From NCBI GenBank assembly GCA_040002735.1, contig JBDUDX010000212.1, positions 1 to 8,804 on the forward strand: a DNA stretch of 8,804 nucleotides, read 5' to 3'. Below the pieces are notes generated by a model. The model searched no databases. It was not told the DNA's origin and saw only the letters and a list, made by a program, of their open reading frames with translations. Position 1 is the first letter of the stretch. Each line of letters starts with the position of its first letter. Positions 1-7,248 of this stretch are shown here, piece after piece. The translations under genes and the position numbers were made by a program. This DNA is from JADGOV01 sp040002735. GTDB lineage: Bacteria; Actinomycetota; Actinomycetes; JADGOV01.

Positions 1-1307
1 GCCTTCAGCGCGCGTCCGGGGCTGAGCCGCAGCACCAGCATGGTGATCACACCGGCGATGAGCAGCAGCGTGCCGGCGGCCGAGAGCCAGTTGAACTTGA
101 AGTTCATCAGGCTGAGTGGTCCCTTGGCGTTGACCAGGTCCAGCCCGGGCCACTTGAAGATCTTGGTCACCGACTCCAGGCCGGTACCTTTCTGGCCGAC
201 CTTGGTGGGCGAGACGCCCTTGATCGAGTTGATCTGCGCGATCGAGAAAATCACGATGATGATCAGATAGGGCGCGTATGCCTTGATCACATCGGCCCGG
301 GAATCGACAACGTCATCGCCGGAGCGAACCCGTTGCGCGAAGCCGGCGTCCGCCTTGTCCGCGGCGCCACCGGCGACCGGGCGCACCCGGCCGGCACCGA
401 CCCGCAAGTCGTCGTCGTCGGAGGTGTCCGCCGTGAAGTGCTCCCGGGGCTGCCACACCTGCAGGAAGGCGACCACGGCCAGCGCGGAGACCAGGGCCGC
501 GATGATGTCGGTGAGTTCAACGCTGACGTAGTTGGAGCAGATGAACTGGCCGATGGCGAAGGCGGCGCCGCAGACGAGAGCAACGGGCCAGGTCTGGCGC
601 AGCCCGCGCGCACCATCCACGATGGCAACCAACGCCAACGGCACGAAGCACGCGAGAATGGGCGTCTGGCGACCGACCATCGAACCCAGGGTGTCCACCG
701 GCAGTCCGGTGACCGCGGGCGACCCGAGAGTAATGATCGGCACGGCCAACGCACCGAAGGCGACCGGCGCGGTGTTCGCCACCAGCGCCACGGTCGCAGC
801 CTTCATCGGCTTGAGGCCCAGCGCGATGAGCATGACCGAGCTGATCGCCACCGGCGTACCGAAGCCGGCGAGCGCCTCCATCAGCGCACCGAAACAGAAG
901 GCGATGATCATCGCCTGAATGCGCTGGTCATCACTCACCTTGGCGAAGGACCGGCGCAACACATCGAAGTGCCCGGTCTCCACCGTCATGTTGTAGATCC
1001 AGATCGCGTTGATCACGATCCACATGATCGGGAACAGTCCAAATGCAGCGCCGAGTAGGGAGACGTCCAGCGCCTGGGGGACGGGCATTCCGTACACGGC
1101 GATGCCGATGAACAACGTCACAACCAAAGAAATGAGCGCAGCCTTCCAAGCCGCCATCTTGAGCACGCCGAGCAGGACGAACAGGGTCAGCAGCGGCAGC
1201 ATGGCGACCAGAGACGACAAGAACAGCGAATCACCGACCGGTGAATAGACTTGCTTGTACTGCTCCGCCAGCGTTGTCACAGCCGGAGCGAGTGCCGCGA
1301 CGTCCAC
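1..1307 (-). CDS. glcA: L-lactate/glycolate permease (LctP/GlcA family), 3' end cut by window edge
   Basis: This is an inner-membrane 2-hydroxyacid permease of the LctP family (LldP/GlcA), whose members carry lactate and glycolate with protons. I translated the minus strand by hand: 435 residues are visible with no stop, against about 550 for the family, so roughly the last fifth lies beyond the left edge. Diagnostic stretches are FCFGALMEALAGFGTPVAI (about 137-155), NTAPVAFGALAVPI (about 178-191) and the VGRQ motif (211-214). About ten hydrophobic segments are visible. A long hydrophilic loop with an acidic run (DDDD, about 297-300) lies between segments near 270-285 and 345-358. The GTG start at 1307 is preferred because GGAAGGGGA lies 7 nt upstream; an in-frame ATG at 1328 would add 7 residues but has only a weak site. 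It is last in view of the aceB-glcDEF operon, 51 nt after glcF, which favours glycolate as a physiological substrate. The symbol glcA rests on that context, because GlcA and LldP cannot be told apart by sequence here. Confidence 0.9.
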   Translation of the reverse strand, partial: MDVAALAPAVTTLAEQYKQVYSPVGDSLFLSSLVAMLPLLTLFVLLGVLKMAAWKAALISLVVTLFIGIAVYGMPVPQALDVSLLGAAFGLFPIMWIVINAIWIYNMTVETGHFDVLRRSFAKVSDDQRIQAMIIAFCFGALMEALAGFGTPVAISSVMLIALGLKPMKAATVALVANTAPVAFGALAVPIITLGSPAVTGLPVDTLGSMVGRQTPILACFVPLALVAIVDGARGLRQTWPVALVCGAAFAIGQFICSNYVSVELTDIIAALVSALAVVAFLQVWQPREHFTADTSDDDDLRVGAGRVRPVAGGAADKADAGFAQRVRSGDDVVDSRADVIKAYAPYLIIIVIFSIAQINSIKGVSPTKVGQKGTGLESVTKIFKWPGLDLVNAKGPLSLMNFKFNWLSAAGTLLLIAGVITMLVLRLSPGRALK

Positions 1308-1314
1308 CGATGAG

Positions 1315-1323
1315 TCCCCTTCC
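1315..1323 (-). promoter_or_regulatory. Shine-Dalgarno for the permease, decides the start
   Basis: The coding strand reads GGAAGGGGA, then 7 nt, then GTG at 1307. The alternative ATG at 1328 has only AAGG about 12 nt before it. The site lies inside the frame of the longer version, which supports the shorter protein. Confidence 0.55.
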
Positions 1324-1337
1324 GGCATACGGGTTTG

Positions 1338-1351
1338 TGTGCCTTGGCACA
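1338..1351. repeat. 14-bp palindrome between glcF and the permease gene
   Basis: TGTGCC and GGCACA are perfect 6-bp inverted arms separated by TT (AA on the other strand). The palindrome starts 7 nt after the glcF stop codon and ends about 30 nt before the GTG start of the permease. It could be an operator for an internal promoter or a small RNA stem at the cistron boundary. It has no T-tract, so it is not a typical terminator. The function is unknown. Confidence 0.4.
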
Positions 1352-1358
1352 ATACGAC

Positions 1359-2874
1359 CTACCGGCGGATTTGGGGAGTTCCGGGGCCATGTCGTGACTG
1401 ATGGACCATGGCGGGGGCCGGAAGTCCCTTCAGCGAGGCATCCACGATCTGCACGGTGTGCGTCACCGGCAGTAAATGCCCCATTCGGGCCAGGCTCGTG
1501 GCGATCTGCATCCAGCATCCCGGGTTGCCGGTAACCAGCAGCTCGGCACCGGTGGCCAGTACATGCCGGGCCTTGCGTTCGCCCAACTCCGCTGCCGCCT
1601 CGGGTTGCAGCAGGTTGTAGATCCCGGCCGAGCCGCAGCACATCTCCGATTCGGCCACCTCAACGAGCTCCAGGCCGGGGATTGCGGTGAGCAACGAGCG
1701 AGGCTGGCCCCGCAGGCCCTGAGCGTGCTGCAGATGGCACGGGTCGTGGTAGGCCACCCGCAGCTCCAGCGGATGCCGGGTAGCCACCGGCCCGATCTCG
1801 ATGAGGTACTCCGTGACGTCGCGCACCCGCCTGGCAAAGTGCGCCGCTCGCTCGGCGTACGCCGGATCGTCGCGGAGCAGGTGCCCGTAGTCCTTCATGT
1901 TGGAACCACAGCCGGCGGCGTTGGTGATCACCGTCTCTACCCCGGCCCGATCGAAGGTGTCGATCAGCGCTCGGGCGAACCTCAGCGATTCCTCCTCCCG
2001 ACCTGAGTGTGCGGACAGCGCCCCGCAGCATCCCTGGCCGGCCGGCACGATCACCTCGCACCCCTCGGCGGCCAACACCCGCACGGTGGCCGCGTTGACG
2101 TCGGGGAAGAACGCGCCTTGGACGCAGCCCAGCAGCAGACCGACCGTGTGCCGGCGGGTGCCCACGGCGGGCGTACGCGGCGCAATCGCCGGTGACCGCC
2201 CGAGCGTCGGCGCCAGTGCCTCCATGGTCTTGAGCAACGCCGGCATCGGCAGTAGAGACACCAGCGCGCCGAGGTGGCTGGCCTGGTACGCGCGCAGCGG
2301 ACCGCAGCGCCCGCAGGCGTTTCGGGTACGGGAAGATCTTGAAGATCACCTCGCGGCGCACTCGATCCGTCCATGGACGCCGGTACCGGCGCTCGACCTG
2401 GGCCCGGGTGGCCTCGATCAATTTGTGATATTGGACACCCGACGGGCACGCGGTGACGCAGGCCATACAGCCCAGGCACTGGTCCATGTGCCGCACCATG
2501 GTGTCGTCCAGCGGTGCCCCGGCGAGGCCGGCTTCCATCTGGTACACCCGCCCGCGCGGGGAGTCCATCTCCTCACCCCACAGCAGGTACGTCGGGCACG
2601 CCGGAAGACAGAAACCGCAGTGCACGCAGTCATCCGCCAGCTCCTTGTCCGGCGGATGATGGTCGTCGAAGGCCGGCGTCAACGCGAATCCGCTGCCCGA
2701 GCCGACGCCCACCGTGGCGCCTGGCGTGCTGGGGCCGAGCACCAGCGTGTCCGGCAGCGCGGCCGGCCGAGGCGCGCCGATCGCCTGCGCAGCGGCGTCT
2801 GAGTGCGCTGGCTCGGCCGTCGCCGTCCCGGTGGACCGGCTCGAGCCGTGCGCGTCATCGACGTGGTCCGCCAT
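1359..2874 (-). pseudogene. glcF: Glycolate oxidase Fe-S subunit GlcF, interrupted by a frameshift near 2301
   Basis: GlcF is the iron-sulfur subunit of glycolate oxidase and relays electrons from the flavin subunits to the membrane quinone pool. The 5' frame (2874 to about 2302) encodes residues 1-191, with CVHCGFCLPACP (Cys 83, 86, 89, 93) and CLGCMACVTACP (Cys 133, 136, 139, 143), two 4Fe-4S motifs, ending at FPYPKRLRALR. The family match resumes in another frame from position 2300 (PLRAYQASHLG) to the TAG at 1359, about 313 residues. That half holds two CCG domains: GLLLGCVQGAFFPD, GQGCCGALSAHSG, NAAGCGSNMKDYG, then YHDPCHLQHAQG, EMCCGSAGIYN and GNPGCWMQ. One extra base or two missing bases at 2301-2304 would explain the break. 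Without correction the first frame runs on to a stop at 1660 with an unrelated tail. Corrected length is about 505 residues, longer than usual because of an unusual N-terminal extension of about 70 residues rich in Ala, Gly, Ser and Thr. The ATG at 2874 is chosen over the GTG at 2880 because GGAGGA sits 6 nt upstream. All key cysteines are kept, so a sequencing indel is quite possible. Confidence 0.88.
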
Positions 2875-2880
2875 AATCAC

Positions 2881-2886
2881 TCCTCC
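2881..2886 (-). promoter_or_regulatory. Shine-Dalgarno for glcF, decides the start
   Basis: GGAGGA on the coding strand is followed by GTGATT and then ATG at 2874. The 6-nt spacing favours this ATG; the GTG at 2880 directly abuts the site and would be too close. Confidence 0.6.
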
Positions 2887-2905
2887 GGTGGCCTACCGGC
2901 CGGGA

Positions 2906-4123
2906 TCAGATGCCGCCGATGTATCGTCCGGGCGCCAGCCGACGATCCGGGTCGAACCGCTCTTTGACCTGGCGCATCAGCGGCAACGCGTTCCCGACTG
3001 GGCCCCAGACGTCAAGCTCCGCTTTGCGCTCCGGCGGCGCGGAGCGGACGATCACGCTGCCGTCGTACGGGGCCACCGCACGGCGCAGTTCGGCCAGACC
3101 GGAGGGCGGCAACGTCGGCACCGCCACCTCCAGCACCCCGCAGGCCGCCCGCCCGCGAATCGTTGGCGGTCCACAGCCCTCAGGCAGCCGGCGTACCGCA
3201 ACCAGCACCTGCGGAAGGGCGGACAACTCAGAGGAGATGGTCACGCCGATCCCGTCCGAGGGGAACGCGGGACCGCTCCACGGCCGCTGGCCGAACCCGG
3301 GCGGCAACTCCTCGACGACCTCACCGCTGATCAACTTCGCGGCGACCTCGGCTTGGGCCGATACCGAGGGGCCGATGCTCTCGAAGAGAACAACGAGCTC
3401 CTCGCCGGACACCTCCACCGCTGTCGGGGTCAGCGGTGAGTGCAGCAGGGCTTGCACGGTGTCCCCGGTGAAGGACCTCGCGGTGACCACTCGGCGCTCC
3501 GGCGGGCGGGGATGCAGCCGCCAGGTGGTCGAGACCAGGACACCCAGGGTGCCGAGCGAGCCGCAGTACAGCTTCATCAGGTCGTATCCGGCAACGTTCT
3601 TCACCACCTTGCCGCCGGCTTGAGCAAGCGTGCCGTCGGCGAGCACCACCGTGACGCCGATCAGCAGGTCACGGGCACTGCCGTACCGCAGTCGCCGGGG
3701 GCCGGAGGCGTTCGCCGCCACGACGCCACCGAGGGTGGCGCCCTCCTCCGGCGGGTCCAGGCCGAGCACCTGGTTGTGCCCGGCGACGGCATCCTGCACC
3801 GTGCCCAACGTCACTCCGGCCTCGGCGGAAACCACCAGGTCACCGGGGTTGTACTCGGTGATCCGGTTCAGCCGACGGGTGTCCAGGAGTACGTCCACGG
3901 CCTCCGGCGGTGCTCCCCAACCCAGCTTGCTGCCCGCGCCGCGCGGGACGATCCGCACCCCGGCGGTCGCGCGGAGCACCTCTTGAGTCTCTGCAGCCGA
4001 GGCCGGGGCCACCACGTACCGCGGTACGACACCGTCCACGGCGTCCTCGGCGGTGGCCTCCCGGACGTCATCGCAGGCCTTCCGAAGTAGTTCCCCGGCG
4101 TCGACGGCGGTAGGGATGACCAT
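2906..4123 (-). CDS. glcE: Glycolate oxidase FAD-binding subunit GlcE
   Basis: GlcE is the second flavin-type subunit of the membrane-associated glycolate oxidase and is needed for activity together with GlcD and GlcF. The protein has 405 residues. It shows a PCMH-type FAD-binding fold: RGAGSKLGWG (61-70) for the FAD pyrophosphate, GATLGGVVAANASGPRRLRYG (128-148, abbreviated core ATLGGVVAANASGP), and GGKVVKNVAGYDLMKLYCGS followed by LGTLG (170-194). The C-terminus, RFDPDRRLAPGRYIGGI, is the usual ending of this family and lacks the large oxidase-type C-domain of GlcD. The ATG overlaps the glcD stop by one base (TGATG), and GGAGGT lies 6 nt upstream inside glcD, so translation is probably coupled. 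The glcF start follows 31 nt after the stop. Full length, no damage seen. Confidence 0.93.
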   Translation of the reverse strand: MVIPTAVDAGELLRKACDDVREATAEDAVDGVVPRYVVAPASAAETQEVLRATAGVRIVPRGAGSKLGWGAPPEAVDVLLDTRRLNRITEYNPGDLVVSAEAGVTLGTVQDAVAGHNQVLGLDPPEEGATLGGVVAANASGPRRLRYGSARDLLIGVTVVLADGTLAQAGGKVVKNVAGYDLMKLYCGSLGTLGVLVSTTWRLHPRPPERRVVTARSFTGDTVQALLHSPLTPTAVEVSGEELVVLFESIGPSVSAQAEVAAKLISGEVVEELPPGFGQRPWSGPAFPSDGIGVTISSELSALPQVLVAVRRLPEGCGPPTIRGRAACGVLEVAVPTLPPSGLAELRRAVAPYDGSVIVRSAPPERKAELDVWGPVGNALPLMRQVKERFDPDRRLAPGRYIGGI

Positions 4124-5583
4124 CAGAAGACCTCCGCCAAACCCTTCTCCTGCAGCGGGTGGACTCCCTGGTGCGGCCCGGGCCGTTCACCACACAGCCG
4201 CGGAGTGGGGAAGAGCTTCCCCGGGTTGGAGATGCCCGTGGGATCGAACGCGCAGCGCACCAGCTGCATCGTGTCCAGGTCCTCGGCGGTGAACTGCCGG
4301 CCCAGATACTGCGCCTTGTCGATTCCGACGCCGTGTTCGCCGGTGATGGACCCGCCGAGGCCCATACAGATGTCCAGGATGCCGCCGGCGACCTCGTGCG
4401 CCCGGGCCTCCTCGCCCGGCGCGGCGTCGTCGAAGAGCACCAGCGGGTGCAGGTTGCCGTCGCCAGCGTGAAACACGTTGGCAACCCGGATGCCGCGCTC
4501 GACCCCGAGCTGGCCGATCCCGGCAAGCGCCTCCGGCAGTGCGGTCCGCGGGATCACGCCGTCCTGGACGATGTAGTTGGGGCTGATCCGCCCGACCGCG
4601 GCGAACGCCGACTTGCGGCCCTTCCACATCAGTGCCCGCTCTTCGGCATCCGCGGCAACCCGCACCTCGAAGGCGCCGTGGTCGCGGGCGATCCGGCCGA
4701 CTTCATCGAACTGGGCACGCACCTCCGCCGCCGGCCCGTCCAACTCGACGATCAGGACGGCTTCGGCACCCACCGGATATCCGCAGTGCACCGCCGCTTC
4801 GGCGGCCTCGATCGCCAACGCGTCCATCATCTCGATCGCGGCCGGCAGCACGCCGGCGGCAATGATCTCCGACACCGTCGCGCCGGCATCGGCAACGGAC
4901 GAGAAGCCCGCCAGCAGCGTCTCCACCGCCTCAGGCTTACGCAGCAAGCGAACCGTGATCGAGGTGGCGATCCCGAGCGTCCCCTCGCTGCCCACGACGA
5001 CACCGAGCAGGTCGTACCCCGGGTGCTCGATCGCCTTGCCACCCAGAGTGACCTGGGAGCCGTCCGGCAGGACCACCTCCGCTCCGGTCACGTGGTTGGC
5101 GGTGAAGCCGTACTTCAGGCAGTGCGCCCCGCCCGAGTTCTCCGCGAGGTTGCCGCCGATCGAACACACCTGCTGGCTGGAAGGGTCCGGGGCGTAGTAG
5201 TACCCCTGCGGCGCGGCCTCCCGGGTGAGCCACAGATTGATCACGCCGGGCTCGACGACGGCCCGTTGATTCGGGATGTCGACATCACGGATGGAGCGCA
5301 TCCGGGTCATCACGATCAGCACGCCGTCCACTACCGGCAGCGCACCCCCGGACAGGCCGGTGCCGGAGCCGCGGGCGACGAAGGGCACCCCTCGCTCGAA
5401 GCAGAGCCGGACGGCCACACGGACGTGTTCGGCGGTTTCGGCAAGCACCACCACAGCGGGAGTCGCCTTGTAATGCGACAGCCCGTCGCACTCATACGTC
5501 TTGCACTGCAACCGATCGGTGAGCACCCGCTCCGGGCCGATCGCGGCCCGGAGCGCCTCGGCTAAGCCAGCCAGCGCGGCCAT
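4123..5583 (-). CDS. glcD: Glycolate oxidase catalytic FAD subunit GlcD
   Basis: GlcD is the FAD-linked catalytic subunit that oxidises glycolate to glyoxylate; the family (FAD-binding oxidase/transferase type 4) also includes D-lactate dehydrogenases. The 486-residue protein has the N-terminal PCMH FAD domain with PFVARGSGTGLSGGALP (67-83), PDPSSQQVCSIGGNLAENSG (132-151) and GSEGTLGI (198-205). The C-terminal oxidase domain has NVFHAGDGNLHP (369-380, metal/substrate histidines), GEHGVGIDK (415-423) and the closing NPGKLFP (453-459). About 27 residues follow this end motif, a slightly longer tail than usual. The ATG lies 3 nt after the aceB stop (TGA TCG ATG) with only a poor ribosome site, so coupling to aceB translation is likely. 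Glycolate, not D-lactate, is preferred as substrate because separate glcE and glcF genes and a malate synthase gene share the operon. Confidence 0.94.
   Translation of the reverse strand: MAALAGLAEALRAAIGPERVLTDRLQCKTYECDGLSHYKATPAVVVLAETAEHVRVAVRLCFERGVPFVARGSGTGLSGGALPVVDGVLIVMTRMRSIRDVDIPNQRAVVEPGVINLWLTREAAPQGYYYAPDPSSQQVCSIGGNLAENSGGAHCLKYGFTANHVTGAEVVLPDGSQVTLGGKAIEHPGYDLLGVVVGSEGTLGIATSITVRLLRKPEAVETLLAGFSSVADAGATVSEIIAAGVLPAAIEMMDALAIEAAEAAVHCGYPVGAEAVLIVELDGPAAEVRAQFDEVGRIARDHGAFEVRVAADAEERALMWKGRKSAFAAVGRISPNYIVQDGVIPRTALPEALAGIGQLGVERGIRVANVFHAGDGNLHPLVLFDDAAPGEEARAHEVAGGILDICMGLGGSITGEHGVGIDKAQYLGRQFTAEDLDTMQLVRCAFDPTGISNPGKLFPTPRLCGERPGPHQGVHPLQEKGLAEVF
4130..4135 (-). promoter_or_regulatory. 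Shine-Dalgarno for glcE within the glcD end
   Basis: GGAGGT on the coding strand, 6 nt before the glcE ATG, lies within the last codons of glcD. Together with the TGATG stop/start overlap it supports translational coupling of the two subunits. Confidence 0.6.
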
Positions 5584-5586
5584 CGA

Positions 5587-7176
5587 TCAGTCCAGCAGTT
5601 CATACGCCGGCAGGGTGAGGAACTCGACGAAGTCGTCCGCCAGCGCCACCTCCTCGAACACTTCACGGGCCCGCTTGGCGAGGTCCTCGGCATAGGCGCC
5701 ACCGACCGCGACGCGGATCTTCTCCGACTCCTCGTCCTCGATCCGCCTGACGAGGTCCGCGGTCACCGTCTCGCCGTTGCTCAGCTTGGCGCCGTTGTGC
5801 ACCCACTGCCAGATCTGGGACCGGGAGATCTCCGCGGTGGCCGCGTCCTCCATCAGGTTGAAGATCGCGGCCGCCCCGTTGCCACCGAGCCAGGAGGTGA
5901 GGTACTGCAGACCCACGCTGACGTTGTTCCGCAGCCCGTCCTCGGTGATCTCCCCCGGGGTCTCACCGACCGCGAGCAGCTGCGGGCCGCTGACCCAGAC
6001 GTCGTCACGCTGCCTGTCGAGCTGGTTCGGCCTCTCGCCCAGTACGGAGTCAAACACCTCCCGACACAGGCTCACCATGTCCGGGTGTGCCACCCAGGAA
6101 CCGTCGAAGCCGCCGTGAGCCTCCCGCTGCTTGTCGGCGGTGACCTTCTCGAAGGCGGCCCTATTCACTGCCTCGTCGCGCCGGCTCGGGATGAACGCGG
6201 CCATCCCGCCGATCGCGTGCGCGCCGTGGGCGTGGCAGGTCTTCACCAGCAGCTCGGTGTACGCGCGCATGAACGGCACCGTCATGGTGACCAAGTTGCG
6301 GTCCGGCAGCATCATGTCGCCGCCACGCTCGCGGAACTCCTTGATCAAGCTGAAGATGTAGTCCCACCGGCCAGCGTTGCAGCCGCTGGAGTGCTCGCGC
6401 AGCTCGTACAGGATCTCGGAGATCTCGAAGGCGGCCGGAATGGTCTCGACCAGTACGGTGGCCCGGATGGTGCCGCGGGGGATGCCGAGGCGCTCCTGGG
6501 CGACGAGGAAGACGTCGTTCCAGAGCCGGGCCTCGAGGTGGCTCTGCATCTTGGGTAGGTAAAAGTACGGCCCCGTGCCGCTGTCGATCAGCTTCTGCGC
6601 GCAGTGGAAGAAGTACAGCCCGAAGTCGAACAGGCTGCCGGACATCTGCTCGCCGTCGACCTCGACGTGCCGCTCGTTGAGGTGCCAGCCACGCGGGCGG
6701 ATGACCAGGGTCGGGATCTGGGCGCCGAGCTTGTACTCCTTGCCGTCGGCGGTGAAGTCGATCCGGCGCTCGATGGCGGCGAGCAGGGTCGCCTGCCCGC
6801 CGACCATGTTGCGCCAGGTCGGCGCGTTGGAGTCCTCGAAGTCGGCCATGTAGACCTTGGCACCCGAGTTCAACGCGTTGACCAGCATCTTGCGCTCGGT
6901 CGGGCCGGTGAGCTCGACCCGGCGGTCCACCAGCCCCGGGGCCGGCGGGGCGACCTGCCAGTCGCCGTCGCGGATCTCCTGGGTCCCGGGCAGGAAGTCC
7001 AGGGTGCCACCGGCGGCCAACTCGGCGTGCCGCTGCTGCCGGGCGGCCAACAGTTCCCGCCGCCGGCTGTTGAACTGCCGCTGCAAGGCAGCGACGAAGT
7101 CCAGCGCCTCGGCGGTGAGGATGTCGGCGTACGGCTCGGTGTCGGCGGTGATGCGGACGCCCTGCGCGGATTCCAT
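5587..7176 (-). CDS. aceB: Malate synthase A
   Basis: The enzyme condenses glyoxylate with acetyl-CoA to give malate and CoA, a step of both the glyoxylate shunt and glycolate use; it is cytosolic. The 529-residue length is typical of the A form; the G form (GlcB) is over 700. Family signatures run in order: MADFEDS (110-116), IRPRGWHLNE (159-168, with the catalytic Arg), LVETIPAAFE (242-251, metal-binding Glu), GRWDYIFS (269-276, metal-binding Asp) and MEDAATAEISRSQIWQW (442-458, whose Asp is the likely general base). All these residues are present. The ATG at 7176 has GAGGGAG 8 nt upstream, and homology begins just after it; the frame stays open upstream to about 7701, but that part is antisense to the divergent reductase gene. 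It is the first gene of the operon and ends 3 nt before glcD. Its position beside glycolate oxidase genes links it to glycolate use. No isocitrate lyase gene is in view. Confidence 0.96.
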   Translation of the reverse strand: MESAQGVRITADTEPYADILTAEALDFVAALQRQFNSRRRELLAARQQRHAELAAGGTLDFLPGTQEIRDGDWQVAPPAPGLVDRRVELTGPTERKMLVNALNSGAKVYMADFEDSNAPTWRNMVGGQATLLAAIERRIDFTADGKEYKLGAQIPTLVIRPRGWHLNERHVEVDGEQMSGSLFDFGLYFFHCAQKLIDSGTGPYFYLPKMQSHLEARLWNDVFLVAQERLGIPRGTIRATVLVETIPAAFEISEILYELREHSSGCNAGRWDYIFSLIKEFRERGGDMMLPDRNLVTMTVPFMRAYTELLVKTCHAHGAHAIGGMAAFIPSRRDEAVNRAAFEKVTADKQREAHGGFDGSWVAHPDMVSLCREVFDSVLGERPNQLDRQRDDVWVSGPQLLAVGETPGEITEDGLRNNVSVGLQYLTSWLGGNGAAAIFNLMEDAATAEISRSQIWQWVHNGAKLSNGETVTADLVRRIEDEESEKIRVAVGGAYAEDLAKRAREVFEEVALADDFVEFLTLPAYELLD

Positions 7177-7248
7177 GGCGCACACTCCCTCGAAGAAACG
7201 GTGGGGCCGGCTCGCGTCTTGCCCAGCATGCCCCTTAGCCTGCGGCTC
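7177..7248. promoter_or_regulatory. Divergent intergenic region, promoters for the aceB-glcDEF operon and the reductase gene
   Basis: Only 72 bp separate the two divergent starts, so promoters for both must lie here or extend into the genes. On the minus side, GAGGGAG (7185-7191) is the ribosome site of aceB; I see no clear -35/-10 pair for it. On the plus side, TAGCCT at 7236-7241 fits the actinobacterial -10 form TANNNT. A small inverted repeat, AGCC-TGC-GGCT (7237-7247), overlaps that element and could serve as a regulator site. No strong operator for a known glycolate or glyoxylate regulator was recognised. Confidence 0.5.
7236..7241 (+). promoter_or_regulatory. Candidate -10 element for leaderless expression of the reductase gene
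   Basis: TAGCCT ends 7 nt before the ATG at 7249 and matches TANNNT. This spacing would put the transcript start at or next to the A of the ATG, a common arrangement in actinobacteria, and would explain why no Shine-Dalgarno is visible. No good -35 element is seen. Six loosely defined bases can occur by chance. Confidence 0.35.

Noticed and set aside
333..1058. 241-codon plus-strand frame opposite the permease
   Set aside because: Antisense to a continuous membrane-protein frame with clear LctP-family motifs; the translation is charged and without recognisable domains.
1338..1351. CRP/GlxR-type binding site
   Set aside because: The half-sites are 6 bp apart in place of 8, and the flanking A/T of the consensus is missing.
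1660..2301. Unshifted continuation of the glcF 5' frame to a stop at 1660, as a natural C-terminus
   Set aside because: After residue 191 the translation becomes Arg/Gly/Ala-rich with no family match, while the other frame carries the two CCG domains.
2299..2304. Programmed frameshifting in glcF, as in prfB
   Set aside because: No slow or stop codon in the first frame and no slippery run or upstream Shine-Dalgarno-like stimulator was seen at the junction. An indel is the simpler reading.
4159..5565. 468-codon open frame on the plus strand
   Set aside because: It lies entirely antisense to glcD, whose motifs are clear, and its translation is rich in Arg, His, Asp and Gly with no family resemblance. 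It is a high-GC shadow frame.
6604..7248. N-terminal extension of the plus-strand reductase back to 6604
   Set aside because: It would be antisense to aceB, and the Rossmann fold begins directly at ATG 7249.
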